A DNA stretch of 64,000 nt from Shimia gijangensis (GCF_900142085.1 NZ_FQZQ01000004.1:171859-235858), one strand, 5' to 3'; counted from the stretch's first letter, positions 9,124 to 18,247 are shown. Made by a program: numbers and translations. The notes: generated from the letters alone by a model not told the origin.

Positions 9124-10008
9124 TTACTTGGCGTCGTGACGGACGCCCTCGCGCTGCAGTCTTTCACGCAGCACTTCGATTTCGATTGTCAGATCGCTCT
9201 TGTCATCGAGCAAGAGCCTTTCGGTGCGGGCGGCAAAGTTTTGCTCAAGATCGTTGAGCAGGGCCTCATAATCAGCGCGGGCCTGCGGGTCGCGGTTGCG
9301 CGCATATATATCGGCAAACTTCACCGTCGCGTCGCGTGCCCCCTTGAGGTAAACGCCCATGAATTTTCGCGCAGCGGTCAGGTCACGTGGATCGTTTTCA
9401 ACTGTGCGAAACAAACGTCGGGCAGTGGTTTGAAACTTGGCAACGCGCGCCTCAAGCCCGCGATCTCTGCAACGTTTGGCCGCGTCACTCATCGCGCCCA
9501 GAAGGTTTTCGGCCTCATCCACGGCGCGGGCGACCCGATCAGTTTGGTGCAAGTCGATACCTTCGATGCCTTTGTCAGACAAGGGATCAAGCCCAAAGGC
9601 CATGCCATGCAGGACCGTGCCAATAACGGCGTAGATGGCCGGAGCAAGAATGCCACCCGTCGCGGCCCATCCGGCAATGGCCAGACCAAGGCCTGTTAGC
9701 ACAGACCCTGCCATCTTGCGTGGAAACGTCGGGCGCCGGGCGATCGTGCGGGCCTCATAAGCTTCGTGTGCTAAAAGACCTTCGCGAGTCAACCAGGCTG
9801 CCAGCAACAAGCTGCTCAGCGCAATCAGGTTTAAAGCCAACTTTTCCGGGCCATTGCCAAAAGCCTGCCAAATCAAGGGCAGGGGCGCGAGAAACAGGAT
9901 ATTGGCCCGACCACCAGCTCGGCTGCGAGCAGCACCTTGAAAGGCTCCGGTCTCTGGCGTTTGGTCATGGTCTTTCGGGCTGTGTTTTCCACCATACCGC
10001 TCAGCCAT
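9124..10008 (-). CDS. XpaC-like membrane protein (5-bromo-4-chloroindolyl phosphate hydrolysis family)
   Basis: XpaC proteins are the usual operon partners of TelA. The roughly 294-aa protein has a hydrophilic N-terminus, two hydrophobic hairpins (about residues 37-75 and 98-135), and a long helical cytoplasmic tail (EARVAKFQTTARRLFRTVEND, then acidic/basic helices to the end). The ATG at 10008 follows AGGAGG (10020-10015) with 6-bp spacing and overlaps the stop codon of the upstream microprotein (TGATG), so the two are likely translationally coupled. The family name comes from a colony assay in Bacillus and does not establish a phosphatase activity. Confidence 0.85.
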   Translation of the reverse strand: MAERYGGKHSPKDHDQTPETGAFQGAARSRAGGRANILFLAPLPLIWQAFGNGPEKLALNLIALSSLLLAAWLTREGLLAHEAYEARTIARRPTFPRKMAGSVLTGLGLAIAGWAATGGILAPAIYAVIGTVLHGMAFGLDPLSDKGIEGIDLHQTDRVARAVDEAENLLGAMSDAAKRCRDRGLEARVAKFQTTARRLFRTVENDPRDLTAARKFMGVYLKGARDATVKFADIYARNRDPQARADYEALLNDLEQNFAARTERLLLDDKSDLTIEIEVLRERLQREGVRHDAK

Positions 10009-10091
10009 CACACACCTCCTGCGATGGACACGTAAAGGATCAGTATGACAAGCAAAACATAGGACAGCTTTTGCAATCCGCTACCGGACAT
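10008..10091 (-). CDS. 27-aa single-pass membrane microprotein upstream of xpaC
   Basis: A short frame encodes 27 residues: a brief polar start (MSGSGLQK) followed by one continuous hydrophobic helix (YVLLVILILYVSIAGGV). GGGGA lies about 10 bases before the ATG; an alternative ATG three codons earlier would add MNK but sits too close to it. The stop codon overlaps the xpaC start in a TGATG arrangement, and the xpaC Shine-Dalgarno AGGAGG is inside the last codons. Composition, ribosome-binding site and coupling together suggest a real gene rather than chance. It could be a small subunit or a leader that opens the xpaC site. I do not recognise a family. Confidence 0.6.
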   Translation of the reverse strand: MSGSGLQKLSYVLLVILILYVSIAGGV

Positions 10092-10161
10092 CTTGTTCAT
10101 TTCCCCGCTAAGTCTGCCAGAAACTTAAGAAGTTTGGGATGAACTTGCTAGGGGGAAGATC

Positions 10162-10192
10162 GCCCGGAGCGCGTCAGAGACGTATTCCGGGC
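10162..10192 (-). terminator. Stem-loop between terC and the xpaC microprotein
   Basis: GCCCGGA (10162-10168) pairs with TCCGGGC (10186-10192), with an inner CGTC/GACG stem. There is no T-run after it in either direction, so it may be a weak or processed terminator, or an mRNA-stabilising element, separating terC from the downstream telA cluster. Confidence 0.4.
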
Positions 10193-10204
10193 AATTCTCG
10201 TGAC

Positions 10205-11023
10205 CTAGTGACGGCTGGCGGCCTGACGCTCAGCGTTCAGTTTGCGACTATAGCCCGATTGGATGAATTCGACGATGAAGAGCACCGCAACCGAGAAGTA
10301 GAAGGTGGTTTTGGACATAGGTTCCAACGCGTAGCCGAAGAACTTTAAGCCTAGGCTGTCATCATGCATGGCATGCGCGGCTGCGGGGCCTGCCTCGCCC
10401 AAAAGAACCACTCCGACGATCAGCAGAATGAACAGGCCAAGAACTTCGTACATCCGGTTCTTTTCCAGAAAGCGCGTCACCCCATCGGCCAGCAGAAGCA
10501 TCGCCAGGCCGGACATCAGGATCGCAATAGCCAGGATCGGGAAAACATCGGTGATGGCGAGTGCGGAAAGCACCGAGTCGAATGAAAAGATCAAATTCAT
10601 CGTGACGATCAACAACACCACCTGAACGGCCGATTTGCCGGATTTGTGGCTCAAATCTGTGTGCAGGTCTTCGATCGACAACATATGGCCGATTTCTTTC
10701 ACCGCCGTGTACATGATGAAAAAACCACCGACGATGAAGATGCAGGTGGCAAAATTCACTCCACCTTCGATGATGCCTGGGGTGTTGAACACGAAAAACG
10801 GTTCGGCCAGGGCGTCGATTAGCTGGATCATCGTGAACAGCAAAACGACCCGAAGCGCCACCGCGATGATGATCCCCCAAAACCGAACGGCTTTTTGTTG
10901 GGCGACGGGCGCACGTTGAGATTCGATGGAAATGTAGAGAAGATTGTCAAACCCCAGAACCGCCTGAAGAAAGCATAGCATTATTAGGTCGGTCAGGTTC
11001 TCAAAGGTCAAAAGGTCGCTCAT
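10205..11023 (-). CDS. TerC-family integral membrane protein
   Basis: A 272-aa polytopic protein with about seven hydrophobic segments and the two acidic signatures of TerC proteins: GFDNLLYI in the first helix and FSFDSVLSALAITDVF in the middle. TerC proteins are implicated in metal-ion (manganese) export during secretion and in the Ter stress network together with TelA-type proteins. Here it is first in a same-strand run leading to XpaC and TelA, although a 100-bp gap with a strong stem-loop lies between. Ends in a basic soluble tail. The substrate cannot be determined from sequence. Confidence 0.9.
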   Translation of the reverse strand: MSDLLTFENLTDLIMLCFLQAVLGFDNLLYISIESQRAPVAQQKAVRFWGIIIAVALRVVLLFTMIQLIDALAEPFFVFNTPGIIEGGVNFATCIFIVGGFFIMYTAVKEIGHMLSIEDLHTDLSHKSGKSAVQVVLLIVTMNLIFSFDSVLSALAITDVFPILAIAILMSGLAMLLLADGVTRFLEKNRMYEVLGLFILLIVGVVLLGEAGPAAAHAMHDDSLGLKFFGYALEPMSKTTFYFSVAVLFIVEFIQSGYSRKLNAERQAASRH

Positions 11024-11111
11024 GTTGGTCCCCGAAAATGAATTTTCTCTCTGCTTACCGTAGCGGGCGTAAATGAGAAGGGGGAATTTTGGAAAACTGC
11101 GCGCGCAAGTC

Positions 11112-11186
11112 AGGGGCGCTGCCCCTCACGTCGCCTTTGCCGGGCAAAGACAACGCTTACCCGGGAGTACTTTTGAAAAAAGTGAG
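11112..11186. repeat. Dispersed intergenic repeat, copy 1
   Basis: A two-hairpin element: GGGGCGCTGCCCC, then CTTTGCCGGGCAAAG, then CCGGGAGTACTTTTGAAAA. Two related copies occur in this window near 25586 and 44808. Located between terC and the pseudouridine synthase gene, downstream of the latter. Confidence 0.7.
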
Positions 11187-11198
11187 AGCCTGGAGAGC

Positions 11199-11993
11199 CT
11201 AGCGGCGGCGTTTGCGCTGGGGTGTTTTGCGTTTTTCTGGTGGCGTAACGCCCTCCAGCCCCAGTTGATCGCGCACCACACGGCGACGGATTTCTTCGAC
11301 CTCGCCGGGTTTGAGCTGGCCCAGCTGGAAGGGGCCATAAGACACACGGATCAAGCGGTTCACCGACAGGCCCACGGTTTCCATCGCGCGGCGAATTTCG
11401 CGGTTGCGTCCTTCGCGGATGCCGATGGTCAGCCAGGCGTTGGCGCCTTGCTGGCGATCCAACGTGACTTCCATGGGCTGAAAGCGTTCGCCTTCGATGC
11501 TGACCCCTTTGAGCAAAGGAGCCACGGTTTCTTCCGTTGGGCGACCATTCACGCGCACCCGGTATTTGCGCAACCAGCCGGTGGACGGCAGTTCAAGCTT
11601 TCGTTTTAAGGCACCGTCATTGGTCAGGATCAATAGGCCTTCGGAATTGAGGTCAAGGCGTCCTACAGACATCACCCGCGGCATGGTATCCGGCAGATGG
11701 TCAAAGATCGTATCGCGGCCCTTTTCATCTTTGTGCGTTGTCACAAGTCCGGTGGGTTTGTGATACAGCCAGACGCGCTCGGGCTCGGGCTCGGCAATTG
11801 GCTTGCCGTCAAAGGTGATCCGGTCGCTGGCCGTGACATTCAAAGCGGGGCTGGTGATCTTTTTGCCATTAACAGTCACCATTCCGGCTTCGATCATGCG
11901 TTCGGCTTCGCGGCGGCTGGCGATGCCTGCGCGCGCCAAAACTTTGGCAATGCGGTCGCCTTTCGGCGTTTCTTTGGGTGTATCTGTGCTCAT
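11199..11993 (-). CDS. rluB: rRNA pseudouridine synthase (RsuA/RluB family)
   Basis: Converts a specific uridine of ribosomal RNA to pseudouridine. The 264-aa protein has an N-terminal S4 RNA-binding domain (RIAKVLARAGIASRREAERMI, written here in parts: AGIASRREAER and VTVNGKKI) and a catalytic domain with the family motif GRLDLNSEGLLILTNDG, whose Asp is the nucleophile. The tail after residue 245 is strongly basic (RKTPQRKRRR), typical of RluB-like members. Whether it modifies 23S or 16S rRNA is inferred only from overall resemblance to RluB. It is divergent from tadA across 62 bp, a pairing common in alphaproteobacteria. Confidence 0.9.
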   Translation of the reverse strand: MSTDTPKETPKGDRIAKVLARAGIASRREAERMIEAGMVTVNGKKITSPALNVTASDRITFDGKPIAEPEPERVWLYHKPTGLVTTHKDEKGRDTIFDHLPDTMPRVMSVGRLDLNSEGLLILTNDGALKRKLELPSTGWLRKYRVRVNGRPTEETVAPLLKGVSIEGERFQPMEVTLDRQQGANAWLTIGIREGRNREIRRAMETVGLSVNRLIRVSYGPFQLGQLKPGEVEEIRRRVVRDQLGLEGVTPPEKRKTPQRKRRR

Positions 11994-12055
11994 GTTCGGT
12001 TCCTATCGTGGTTTGGGGGATTGCGAAAGGGGGCTTGGCAAGGCAAACCAAAGCT

Positions 12056-12508
12056 ATGGTGTTCACAAGTTACATGGAACAAGCGCTGGAAGAGGCACAT
12101 GCGGCTGCGAAGCGAGGCGAGGTCCCTGTGGGCGCAGTGATCGTTTCTCCCGAAGGGGAAGTCGTTGCGCGGGCAGGTAATCGAACCCGCGAGCTAAGTG
12201 ACCCTACGGGGCACGCCGAGATACTGGCTATGCGTGACGCCTGCGCCGCGCTGGGCAGTGAACGCCTGCCGGGGCATGACCTTTATGTGACTCTTGAACC
12301 ATGCCCAATGTGTGCCAGCGCGATTTCTCAAGTCCGGATTGCGCGAGTGTATTATGGCGCTGCGGACCCAAAATCCGGCGGAATTGCTCAGGGGCCGCGG
12401 GTGTTCAGCCATCCGCAAAGCCATCATGTCCCGGAAGTTTATGATGGGATTTCCGGTGAGGAGTCTGAAGCAATGCTTCGGGCGTTTTTTGCCTCAAAGC
12501 GCAGCTAA
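12056..12508 (+). CDS. tadA: tRNA-specific adenosine deaminase
   Basis: TadA deaminates the wobble adenosine of tRNA-Arg(ACG) to inosine. The 150-aa protein has the cytidine-deaminase fold zinc site: HAE (in TGHAEILAM) and PCPMC (in LEPCPMCASAI), with the TadA-typical PKSGG segment that follows. The start MVFTSYMEQAL is chosen because the shorter family members begin around MEQAL; the ATG at 12074 remains possible. The ORF could extend to 11978 but that would overlap the divergent promoter region. Its last 4 bp overlap the convergent cyclase gene. Confidence 0.95.
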   Translation: MVFTSYMEQALEEAHAAAKRGEVPVGAVIVSPEGEVVARAGNRTRELSDPTGHAEILAMRDACAALGSERLPGHDLYVTLEPCPMCASAISQVRIARVYYGAADPKSGGIAQGPRVFSHPQSHHVPEVYDGISGEESEAMLRAFFASKRS

Positions 12509-13479
12509 GGCTCGCTCCAGTCCAGACGATACAACAGATGTTCTCCTTCAAGACCTTTGAGAGGCATTGTAACACCATGAGAAAAGGAGAAATCCTTGGT
12601 TGTGCCCACCATAACGCGCGTTGCGTCCGACACACGTATTTCGCCCGGCAAACAGACGGTAGCCACCCGAGCAGCTTTGTTGACAACCGTACCGAACAGG
12701 TCGCTGTCGTTCTCGATAAGATCGCCGGTATGGCACCCTATGCGAATTTGTAAGCGAGGTTCGTTTGTTTCCGAAGCGTTTGCGATCTGAATCGCTTGGG
12801 CCGCGATTAGGGCTGCTCTGGACGAATTGAAGCTCGACATGGTGCCATCCCCCAACGTCTTGATCAGCCGACCGCCGTTGGCATGAATGATGCCGGTCAA
12901 CAATTCGGTGTGGTGCGCAACAGCGCGACTCCACCTTGCGTCGCCAATAGTTTCGGCAATTGTGGTGCTGTCAGCGATGTCGGTAAACATGATAGATGCG
13001 ATACCGGTCTGGCCAATTTCTGACACGGTTGACATCGCTGCATCCAGTAGATCCTCAAACCCCCGGGATTCATATCCCAGCGCATTCATGTTTGAGACCG
13101 GGTTTGAGTTATGCACATGCACGATACGCCAAACCCCCTGCTCAAGATGCAACACAAAGGTGGATCGAAAGGTGATATCCTTGCCGTTCTCCAATGACAC
13201 ACGCTCGCCAAACCATTCGACCCAGCCAAGTTCACCGCACTCAAAGCCTCGGAATTCGTCCCTTTCCCAGTTAAAGCTGGGGATGTCATCCATATAGTTG
13301 GGCATACCCTGACGCAATGTGTCGGCGCGCCAGATCTCATCATGAGAGGAACCTATGTAACCCAATGCCGGGTCGGCGGAAAACAGGTTCACAACGGCCT
13401 GTTTGTCGCCCGAAGCATAGGATTTGAGCCACCGCCGGACGATGGCCCCCAGTTCGGGCGAAGGGACAATGCCATTCAT
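12505..13479 (-). CDS. Class III adenylate/guanylate cyclase with N-terminal SnoaL-like domain
   Basis: A 324-aa protein. The first ~140 residues look like a SnoaL/NTF2-type nuclear-transport-factor fold (LKSYASGDKQAVVNLFS...WRIVHVHNSNP), a plausible small-ligand sensor. A class III cyclase catalytic domain follows. The two metal-binding Asp positions are visible in FTDIADST and LGDGTMSSF, and the Arg of NKAARVA near the end fits the transition-state arginine region. No transmembrane segment is present, so it should be cytosolic. Whether it makes cAMP or cGMP cannot be decided by eye. It converges on tadA with a 4-bp overlap. Confidence 0.85.
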   Translation of the reverse strand: MNGIVPSPELGAIVRRWLKSYASGDKQAVVNLFSADPALGYIGSSHDEIWRADTLRQGMPNYMDDIPSFNWERDEFRGFECGELGWVEWFGERVSLENGKDITFRSTFVLHLEQGVWRIVHVHNSNPVSNMNALGYESRGFEDLLDAAMSTVSEIGQTGIASIMFTDIADSTTIAETIGDARWSRAVAHHTELLTGIIHANGGRLIKTLGDGTMSSFNSSRAALIAAQAIQIANASETNEPRLQIRIGCHTGDLIENDSDLFGTVVNKAARVATVCLPGEIRVSDATRVMVGTTKDFSFSHGVTMPLKGLEGEHLLYRLDWSEP

Positions 13480-13483
13480 CGCA

Positions 13484-14176
13484 TCAAAGCTCGATCGCCT
13501 GCATCACCTCAGGTTCAATCACGTCCACACCAGGCAGGCCTGCGGCCAGAACGTCGGCGGATTGTTCGAGGATTGGGAACGTCCGGTAATGGCAAGGGAT
13601 CACTGTCTTGAAGTTGAAATACCGTTTGGCCGCATAGGCCGCGCCCGCCATATCCATGGTGAAATGTCCGCCTGCCGACAGGATGCCGATATCTGGTTTG
13701 TAGTAGTCCCCCATCCAATCCATGTCGGCCATAATATCCGTGTCGCCTGAGATATAGACTGTCTTGCCTTCGGCTCGCAGCATGAACCCGACTTCGGATC
13801 CTGCGGCCTTGGGGCCTTCATCGCTTCCAAACGTCGAACTGTGGGACGCAGGTACCATCGATAGTTTGACGCCGTTCAGACCAACGGTTCCGCCTTTGTT
13901 AAATCCGACGGTTTCAATGTGCTCGTGGTCTGCCCAATAGCCCATAAGGTCGTACTGACCCACAACCGGAACCCCCAGTTTGCGCGCCAGAGGCAGCATG
14001 TCGGCCACGTGATCAAAATGGGCGTGAGTCAGGATCAGATGGGTGGCGCCAGCAACAGCGGCCTCGTGTTGGTCTTCGGGCAGGACAGGATTGCCTGTCA
14101 GCCAAGGGTCGATCAGCAATACCTGACCTTCAGTTTCAATGCGAAACGAGCCATGTCCAAGCCAAATGATTTTCAT
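13484..14176 (-). CDS. UPF0173-type metal-dependent hydrolase (MBL fold)
   Basis: A 230-aa metallo-beta-lactamase-fold hydrolase of the UPF0173/YtkL type. It begins with the family's MKIIWLGHGSFRIE strand and shows the dinuclear metal motif HAHFDHVADM, followed by later ligands in ISGDTDIM and PCHYRTFP. The substrate of the family is not established. It lies 4 bp after the cyclase start region on the same strand (upstream of it), so the two may be co-transcribed. Confidence 0.9.
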   Translation of the reverse strand: MKIIWLGHGSFRIETEGQVLLIDPWLTGNPVLPEDQHEAAVAGATHLILTHAHFDHVADMLPLARKLGVPVVGQYDLMGYWADHEHIETVGFNKGGTVGLNGVKLSMVPASHSSTFGSDEGPKAAGSEVGFMLRAEGKTVYISGDTDIMADMDWMGDYYKPDIGILSAGGHFTMDMAGAAYAAKRYFNFKTVIPCHYRTFPILEQSADVLAAGLPGVDVIEPEVMQAIEL

Positions 14177-14237
14177 GTCAGTCTCCCTTTCTGTTAGAGG
14201 CAGGTTAGCACCTTTGCGACACTATGAAAGAGGCAGC

Positions 14238-14882
14238 ATGAATTGGGCACAAGCCATCGACAGCTATTGCGAGCGCACGGGGCCGGAATTCTGGTCGGAA
14301 CCGGTGAATGCCGTAACCAATCTGGCCTTTGTGATTGCAGCCCTTGTCATGGGCGCGCGGATCAAAGATCAAAACCTGCCGCTGGCCCGGCTTTTGGTTG
14401 CGATTTTGGCCGCCATCGGGCTGGGTAGTTTTCTGTTCCACACTTTTGGACAGGTTTGGGCCGCCTTTGCGGACACTCTGCCAATCGTTCTGTTTGTCGT
14501 GGTTTACATCTTCGCCGCCAATCGCGACTATCTGGGGCTTGCATATTGGCCGGCATTTGGGGTCACGATATTGTTCTTTCCGTTCGCAGCGGTGACGATC
14601 CCACTGTTTCAAATGGTACCTGGTCTTGGGAGTTCAGCAGGTTATGCGCCGGTCCCTCTGTTGATCTTCGCCTATGCGGTCTTGCTGCGACGCGGTTTGC
14701 CAAGGGTCGCGCGCGGATTAGCCGTCGGGGCATCAGTTCTATGCGGCTCGATCTTCTTTCGAAGCTTTGATGCCTCTATCTGCCCTTCCTTTCCATTGGG
14801 AACCCATTTTCTGTGGCACATCCTGAATGCTGTGATGCTTGGCTGGATGATCGAAGTTTATCGCAGGCATATGTCATCCTAG
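14238..14882 (+). CDS. Ceramidase-like (alkaline ceramidase / CREST superfamily) membrane hydrolase
   Basis: A 214-aa multi-pass membrane protein with about seven hydrophobic segments. It carries the alkaline-ceramidase-like signature: CERTGPEFWSEPVNAVTN at the N-terminus, FLFHTFGQVWAAFADTLP in the middle (His and Asp), and GTHFLWHILNA near the end (two His). These are the expected zinc ligands and catalytic residues of the CREST superfamily. The start follows a purine-rich AAAGAGG. It is divergent from the UPF0173 hydrolase gene by 61 bp. The true substrate (ceramide or another amide lipid) is not known. Confidence 0.8.
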   Translation: MNWAQAIDSYCERTGPEFWSEPVNAVTNLAFVIAALVMGARIKDQNLPLARLLVAILAAIGLGSFLFHTFGQVWAAFADTLPIVLFVVVYIFAANRDYLGLAYWPAFGVTILFFPFAAVTIPLFQMVPGLGSSAGYAPVPLLIFAYAVLLRRGLPRVARGLAVGASVLCGSIFFRSFDASICPSFPLGTHFLWHILNAVMLGWMIEVYRRHMSS

Positions 14883-14975
14883 CACTGGCAGGGCTCACTT
14901 CCTGCGCGCAGGTGCTTGCACCGCTTTGCCCGGAGCGCTAAACGCTGTTTCCAAGTTGCAACCGGAGTTTTGCTC

Positions 14976-15263
14976 ATGTCGATCGACAAGGATACAGCCG
15001 CACGCGTCGCCAAACTGGCGCGCATCAAGGTGGAAGAAGATGCGCTGCCCGCGCTGGCGCAGGAATTCAATACAATCCTCGGCTTTATCGAACAGCTGAA
15101 CGAGGTTGACGTCGAAGGCGTTGAGCCAATGACATCGGTCACGCCGATGCGCCTGAAACGCCGCGAAGACGTGGTGACGGATGGCAGCCAACAAGACAAA
15201 GTTCTGGCCAATGCACCCGATGCCCGCGAGGGGTTTTTTGCAGTTCCCAAGGTGGTTGAATAA
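14976..15263 (+). CDS. gatC: Asp-tRNA(Asn)/Glu-tRNA(Gln) amidotransferase subunit C
   Basis: GatC is the small structural subunit that clamps GatA to GatB in the transamidosome, which converts misacylated Glu-tRNA(Gln) and Asp-tRNA(Asn). The 95-aa protein has the family start [17 protein letters not shown] and the C-terminal LRRREDV-like segment ([13 protein letters not shown]). Its stop overlaps the gatA start by one base (TAATG), so the two are translationally coupled. No gatB lies in the window. Confidence 0.95.
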   Translation: MSIDKDTAARVAKLARIKVEEDALPALAQEFNTILGFIEQLNEVDVEGVEPMTSVTPMRLKRREDVVTDGSQQDKVLANAPDAREGFFAVPKVVE

Positions 15264-16750
15264 TGAGCGATCTGAACAAACTGGGCCTGGCCGAAGCACG
15301 TGATCTGCTGCGCAAAGGCGAAACCACCTCTGTTGAATTGACCGAAAGCTGTCTCAAAGCCATTGATGCAGCGGATGCGCTGAACACTTTCGTTCATAAA
15401 ACACCTGAAATCGCCATGGAACGCGCCAAGGCGGCTGACGCTCGTATTCAGGCGGGTGATGCTCCTTCGATGTGCGGGTTGCCAATTGGTATCAAAGACC
15501 TGTTCTGCACCAAAGGTGTGGCGTCGCAAGCTGCCTCAGGCATCCTCGAAGGTTTTACGCCCGAGTATGAATCCACCGTATCGCAGCAACTGGCAGATGC
15601 CGGGTCGGTGATGCTGGGCAAGCTGAACATGGACGAGTTCGCGATGGGCTCATCCAACGAAACGTCTGTTTATGGCAACGCGGTCAGCCCTTGGCGTCGC
15701 GGCAATGATGACGCCGAACTGACACCGGGTGGCTCATCTGGTGGTTCTGCCTCTGCCGTGTCCGCAGACCTATGCTTGGCGGCAACCGGAACAGACACGG
15801 GCGGTTCTATTCGCCAACCCGCAGCATTTACTGGCATCGTGGGTATCAAACCCACCTATGGCCGTTGTTCGCGCTGGGGTGTTGTGGCCTTTGCGTCCTC
15901 GCTGGATCAGGCAGGCCCGATGACCAAGTCGGTACGCGACGCGGCGATCATGCTGGAAACCATGTGTGGTCACGACCCCAAAGATTCCACCAGTGTTGAA
16001 CTGGCGGTGCCCAACTTTGAAGCTATGCTGACAGGTGACATCAAAGGCAAAAAGATCGGTATTCCTAAAGAATACCACATGGATGGCATGCCGGACGAAA
16101 TTGAAGCATTGTGGGCCGAAGGCCGCGCTATGCTCAAAGCTGCTGGTGCCGAGCTGGTCGATATTTCACTACCGCACACCAAATATGCGCTGCCTGCGTA
16201 TTATGTGATTGCCCCCGCCGAAGCCTCGTCCAACCTTGCACGCTATGATGGCGTGCGCTTTGGTCATCGTGCGAACTTGGCAGCCGGCGATGGCATCACT
16301 GAGATGTACGAGAAAACCCGCGCCGAAGGCTTTGGCCACGAAGTCCAGCGCCGCGTGATGATCGGCACCTATGTGCTATCCGCCGGGTTTTATGACGCCT
16401 ATTACAACCGTGCCCGCCGGGTGCGTGCGCTGATCAAAAAAGACTTTGATGATGTGTTCGCCGCTGGCATCGACGCCATCCTGACTCCGGCCACCCCTTC
16501 GGCGGCCTTTGGTCTGGGAGAGATGAACGACGAAGATCCTGTGAAAATGTATCTCAACGATGTTTTCACTGTGACTGTAAACCTTGCAGGCCTTCCGGGT
16601 ATCTCGGTGCCAACAGGTGTCGACCATCAGGGTCTGCCACTGGGTCTGCAATTGATCGGGCGTCCATGGGAAGAGGGCGATTTGCTGAATACTGCCTACG
16701 CGCTCGAGAATGCAGCCGGATTTGTAGCCAAACCGGGCAAATGGTGGTAA
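15263..16750 (+). CDS. gatA: Asp-tRNA(Asn)/Glu-tRNA(Gln) amidotransferase subunit A
   Basis: The glutaminase subunit of the transamidosome. The 495-aa protein shows the amidase-signature Ser-cisSer-Lys triad: Lys in IGIKDLF, the cis-Ser in [10 protein letters not shown], and the nucleophilic Ser in [12 protein letters not shown]. Length and domain order are standard. Directly after the stop, GCTCAA and TTGAGC (16755-16773) can form a small hairpin, but without a T-run, so read-through into the next gene is likely. Confidence 0.97.
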   Translation: MSDLNKLGLAEARDLLRKGETTSVELTESCLKAIDAADALNTFVHKTPEIAMERAKAADARIQAGDAPSMCGLPIGIKDLFCTKGVASQAASGILEGFTPEYESTVSQQLADAGSVMLGKLNMDEFAMGSSNETSVYGNAVSPWRRGNDDAELTPGGSSGGSASAVSADLCLAATGTDTGGSIRQPAAFTGIVGIKPTYGRCSRWGVVAFASSLDQAGPMTKSVRDAAIMLETMCGHDPKDSTSVELAVPNFEAMLTGDIKGKKIGIPKEYHMDGMPDEIEALWAEGRAMLKAAGAELVDISLPHTKYALPAYYVIAPAEASSNLARYDGVRFGHRANLAAGDGITEMYEKTRAEGFGHEVQRRVMIGTYVLSAGFYDAYYNRARRVRALIKKDFDDVFAAGIDAILTPATPSAAFGLGEMNDEDPVKMYLNDVFTVTVNLAGLPGISVPTGVDHQGLPLGLQLIGRPWEEGDLLNTAYALENAAGFVAKPGKWW

Positions 16751-16783
16751 AAAAGCTCAAAACAACATTGAGCAGGCAGAAAA

Positions 16784-17572
16784 ATGAGATCGTTTGTGAT
16801 TGGCTGCGCCCTTGTGGCGCTGGCCGCGTGCCAACCCAAAATCCCAGATAGCGCCGCGGGCGTCGGCTTTGATAATGCGGTGCTTAAGCCCGTGCCGCAG
16901 CAGGCGACGACAACGTCAGCTATTCCGCCAGCGACGGCTGTTTCTGAGGAAACTCTGGGCTCTTCGACCGCATCAACAACCGCCGCAGCACAGCCAAAAC
17001 CGCAAACAGCCACTCAGCCGATGGCCACAACCACGACAGCTGCTGTGGCTTCCGGCACGACATCCTCCTCCACGGCTGAGCCTCCGGTGCCGACGCGCAG
17101 CTCAGCCAGCGCCCCTCAGACCACTGCGGCTGGCGTGGTTCACGCCAGCCCGGATAATCCGGCGCCCGTTCAGATGAACAATCCCGGAATTTCCGACGAG
17201 AACAACTTTGCCTCTGTTGGATCACGTCGAACCATCGAAGATGACGCCGAGCGGATTGCCACTAACAAGGCGAATTATCAGGTCATCACCCCAACTGCTC
17301 TGCCGACGCGTACCAGCAGTGGCCCGAACGTGGTGGCCTTTGCCTTGTCGACCAATCATGCGGTGGGCACCAAAGCCTACAGCCGCATAGGGTTGACCAG
17401 TCAGTCACGACATCAAAAAGCTTGCGCCAAATACGCGTCAGAAAGCGATGCCCAAAGCGCGTTTCTGTCCAAAGGCGGCCCCAAGAAAGATCGCCTTGGA
17501 CTTGACCCTGATGGCGATGGCTACGCCTGCAAATGGGACCCAACTCCATTTCGTCAGGCGACCAGCAATTAA
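16784..17572 (+). CDS. Lipoprotein with low-complexity linker and C-terminal Excalibur domain
   Basis: The 262-aa protein begins with a signal peptide and lipobox (MRSFVIGCALVALAAC), so it is probably a lipid-anchored envelope protein. A Thr/Ala/Ser/Pro-rich linker (residues ~30-120) leads to a C-terminal Excalibur-type calcium-binding motif, DPDGDGYACKWDPTPFR, preceded by a second conserved Cys. Excalibur domains occur in surface proteins and nucleases. It lies between gatA and a cell-wall amidase gene (7-bp gap to the latter), which suggests an envelope role. Confidence 0.75.
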   Translation: MRSFVIGCALVALAACQPKIPDSAAGVGFDNAVLKPVPQQATTTSAIPPATAVSEETLGSSTASTTAAAQPKPQTATQPMATTTTAAVASGTTSSSTAEPPVPTRSSASAPQTTAAGVVHASPDNPAPVQMNNPGISDENNFASVGSRRTIEDDAERIATNKANYQVITPTALPTRTSSGPNVVAFALSTNHAVGTKAYSRIGLTSQSRHQKACAKYASESDAQSAFLSKGGPKKDRLGLDPDGDGYACKWDPTPFRQATSN

Positions 17573-17578
17573 TCCGGT

Positions 17579-18247
17579 GTGACCACATTGCCGGACATAC
17601 AGCAATGCCCATCCCCCAGCCATGGTGTGCGCCGGGACGGCGCCCGACCGGATATGATTGTGCTGCACTATACGGCGATGCAAACCGCTGAGGCTGCGCT
17701 TGAGCGACTTTGCGACGCAAAGGTCGAGGTCTCCGCGCATTACCTGATCGCCGAAGATGGCCGGATTTGGCAGATGGTCGATGAGACCATGCGTGCTTGG
17801 CATGCAGGCACAGGACAATGGGGCGATGTCACGGATGTAAATTCCCGCTCAATCGGAATTGAATTGGCCAATTGTGGCGATCACCCATTCCCTGAACCAC
17901 AGATGCAGGCGCTGGAAGATCTGATGCCCCGGATCATGGTCCGCTGGGCGGTTTCGCCCAGTTCGGTCATCGCCCATTCCGACATGGCTCCGGGGCGCAA
18001 AATTGACCCCGGCCCCAGATTCGACTGGCACCGCCTTGCTCGACAAGGGTTAGCGCATTGGCCACAACCTATGTCACCTCAGCCCGTCGAGCCGGAGGCG
18101 TTTCGCCAAAACCTGCAAAAATTTGGGTACCCGGACGTAGAAGACAGTATTCTGCTCGATGCGATGCGGCTCAGGTTTCGTCCTTGGGGGCGTGGCCCTC
18201 TGGCACCCGAAGATATGGCCATCTCTGCGGGTCTTGCTGCTTCCTAG
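17579..18247 (+). CDS. N-acetylmuramoyl-L-alanine amidase (Amidase_2 family)
   Basis: Predicted zinc peptidoglycan amidase of the AmiD/Amidase_2 type, cutting between muramic acid and the peptide stem. In 222 aa, the zinc ligands and catalytic residues appear in order: VLHYTAM (His), IGIELAN (Glu), IAHSDMAPGRKIDPG (His and Asp), followed by FDWHRL. No signal peptide is visible with this GTG start (7 bp after the preceding stop), so it may act on imported muropeptides in the cytoplasm, or be exported by another route. No other upstream start fits. Confidence 0.9.
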   Translation: MTTLPDIQQCPSPSHGVRRDGARPDMIVLHYTAMQTAEAALERLCDAKVEVSAHYLIAEDGRIWQMVDETMRAWHAGTGQWGDVTDVNSRSIGIELANCGDHPFPEPQMQALEDLMPRIMVRWAVSPSSVIAHSDMAPGRKIDPGPRFDWHRLARQGLAHWPQPMSPQPVEPEAFRQNLQKFGYPDVEDSILLDAMRLRFRPWGRGPLAPEDMAISAGLAAS

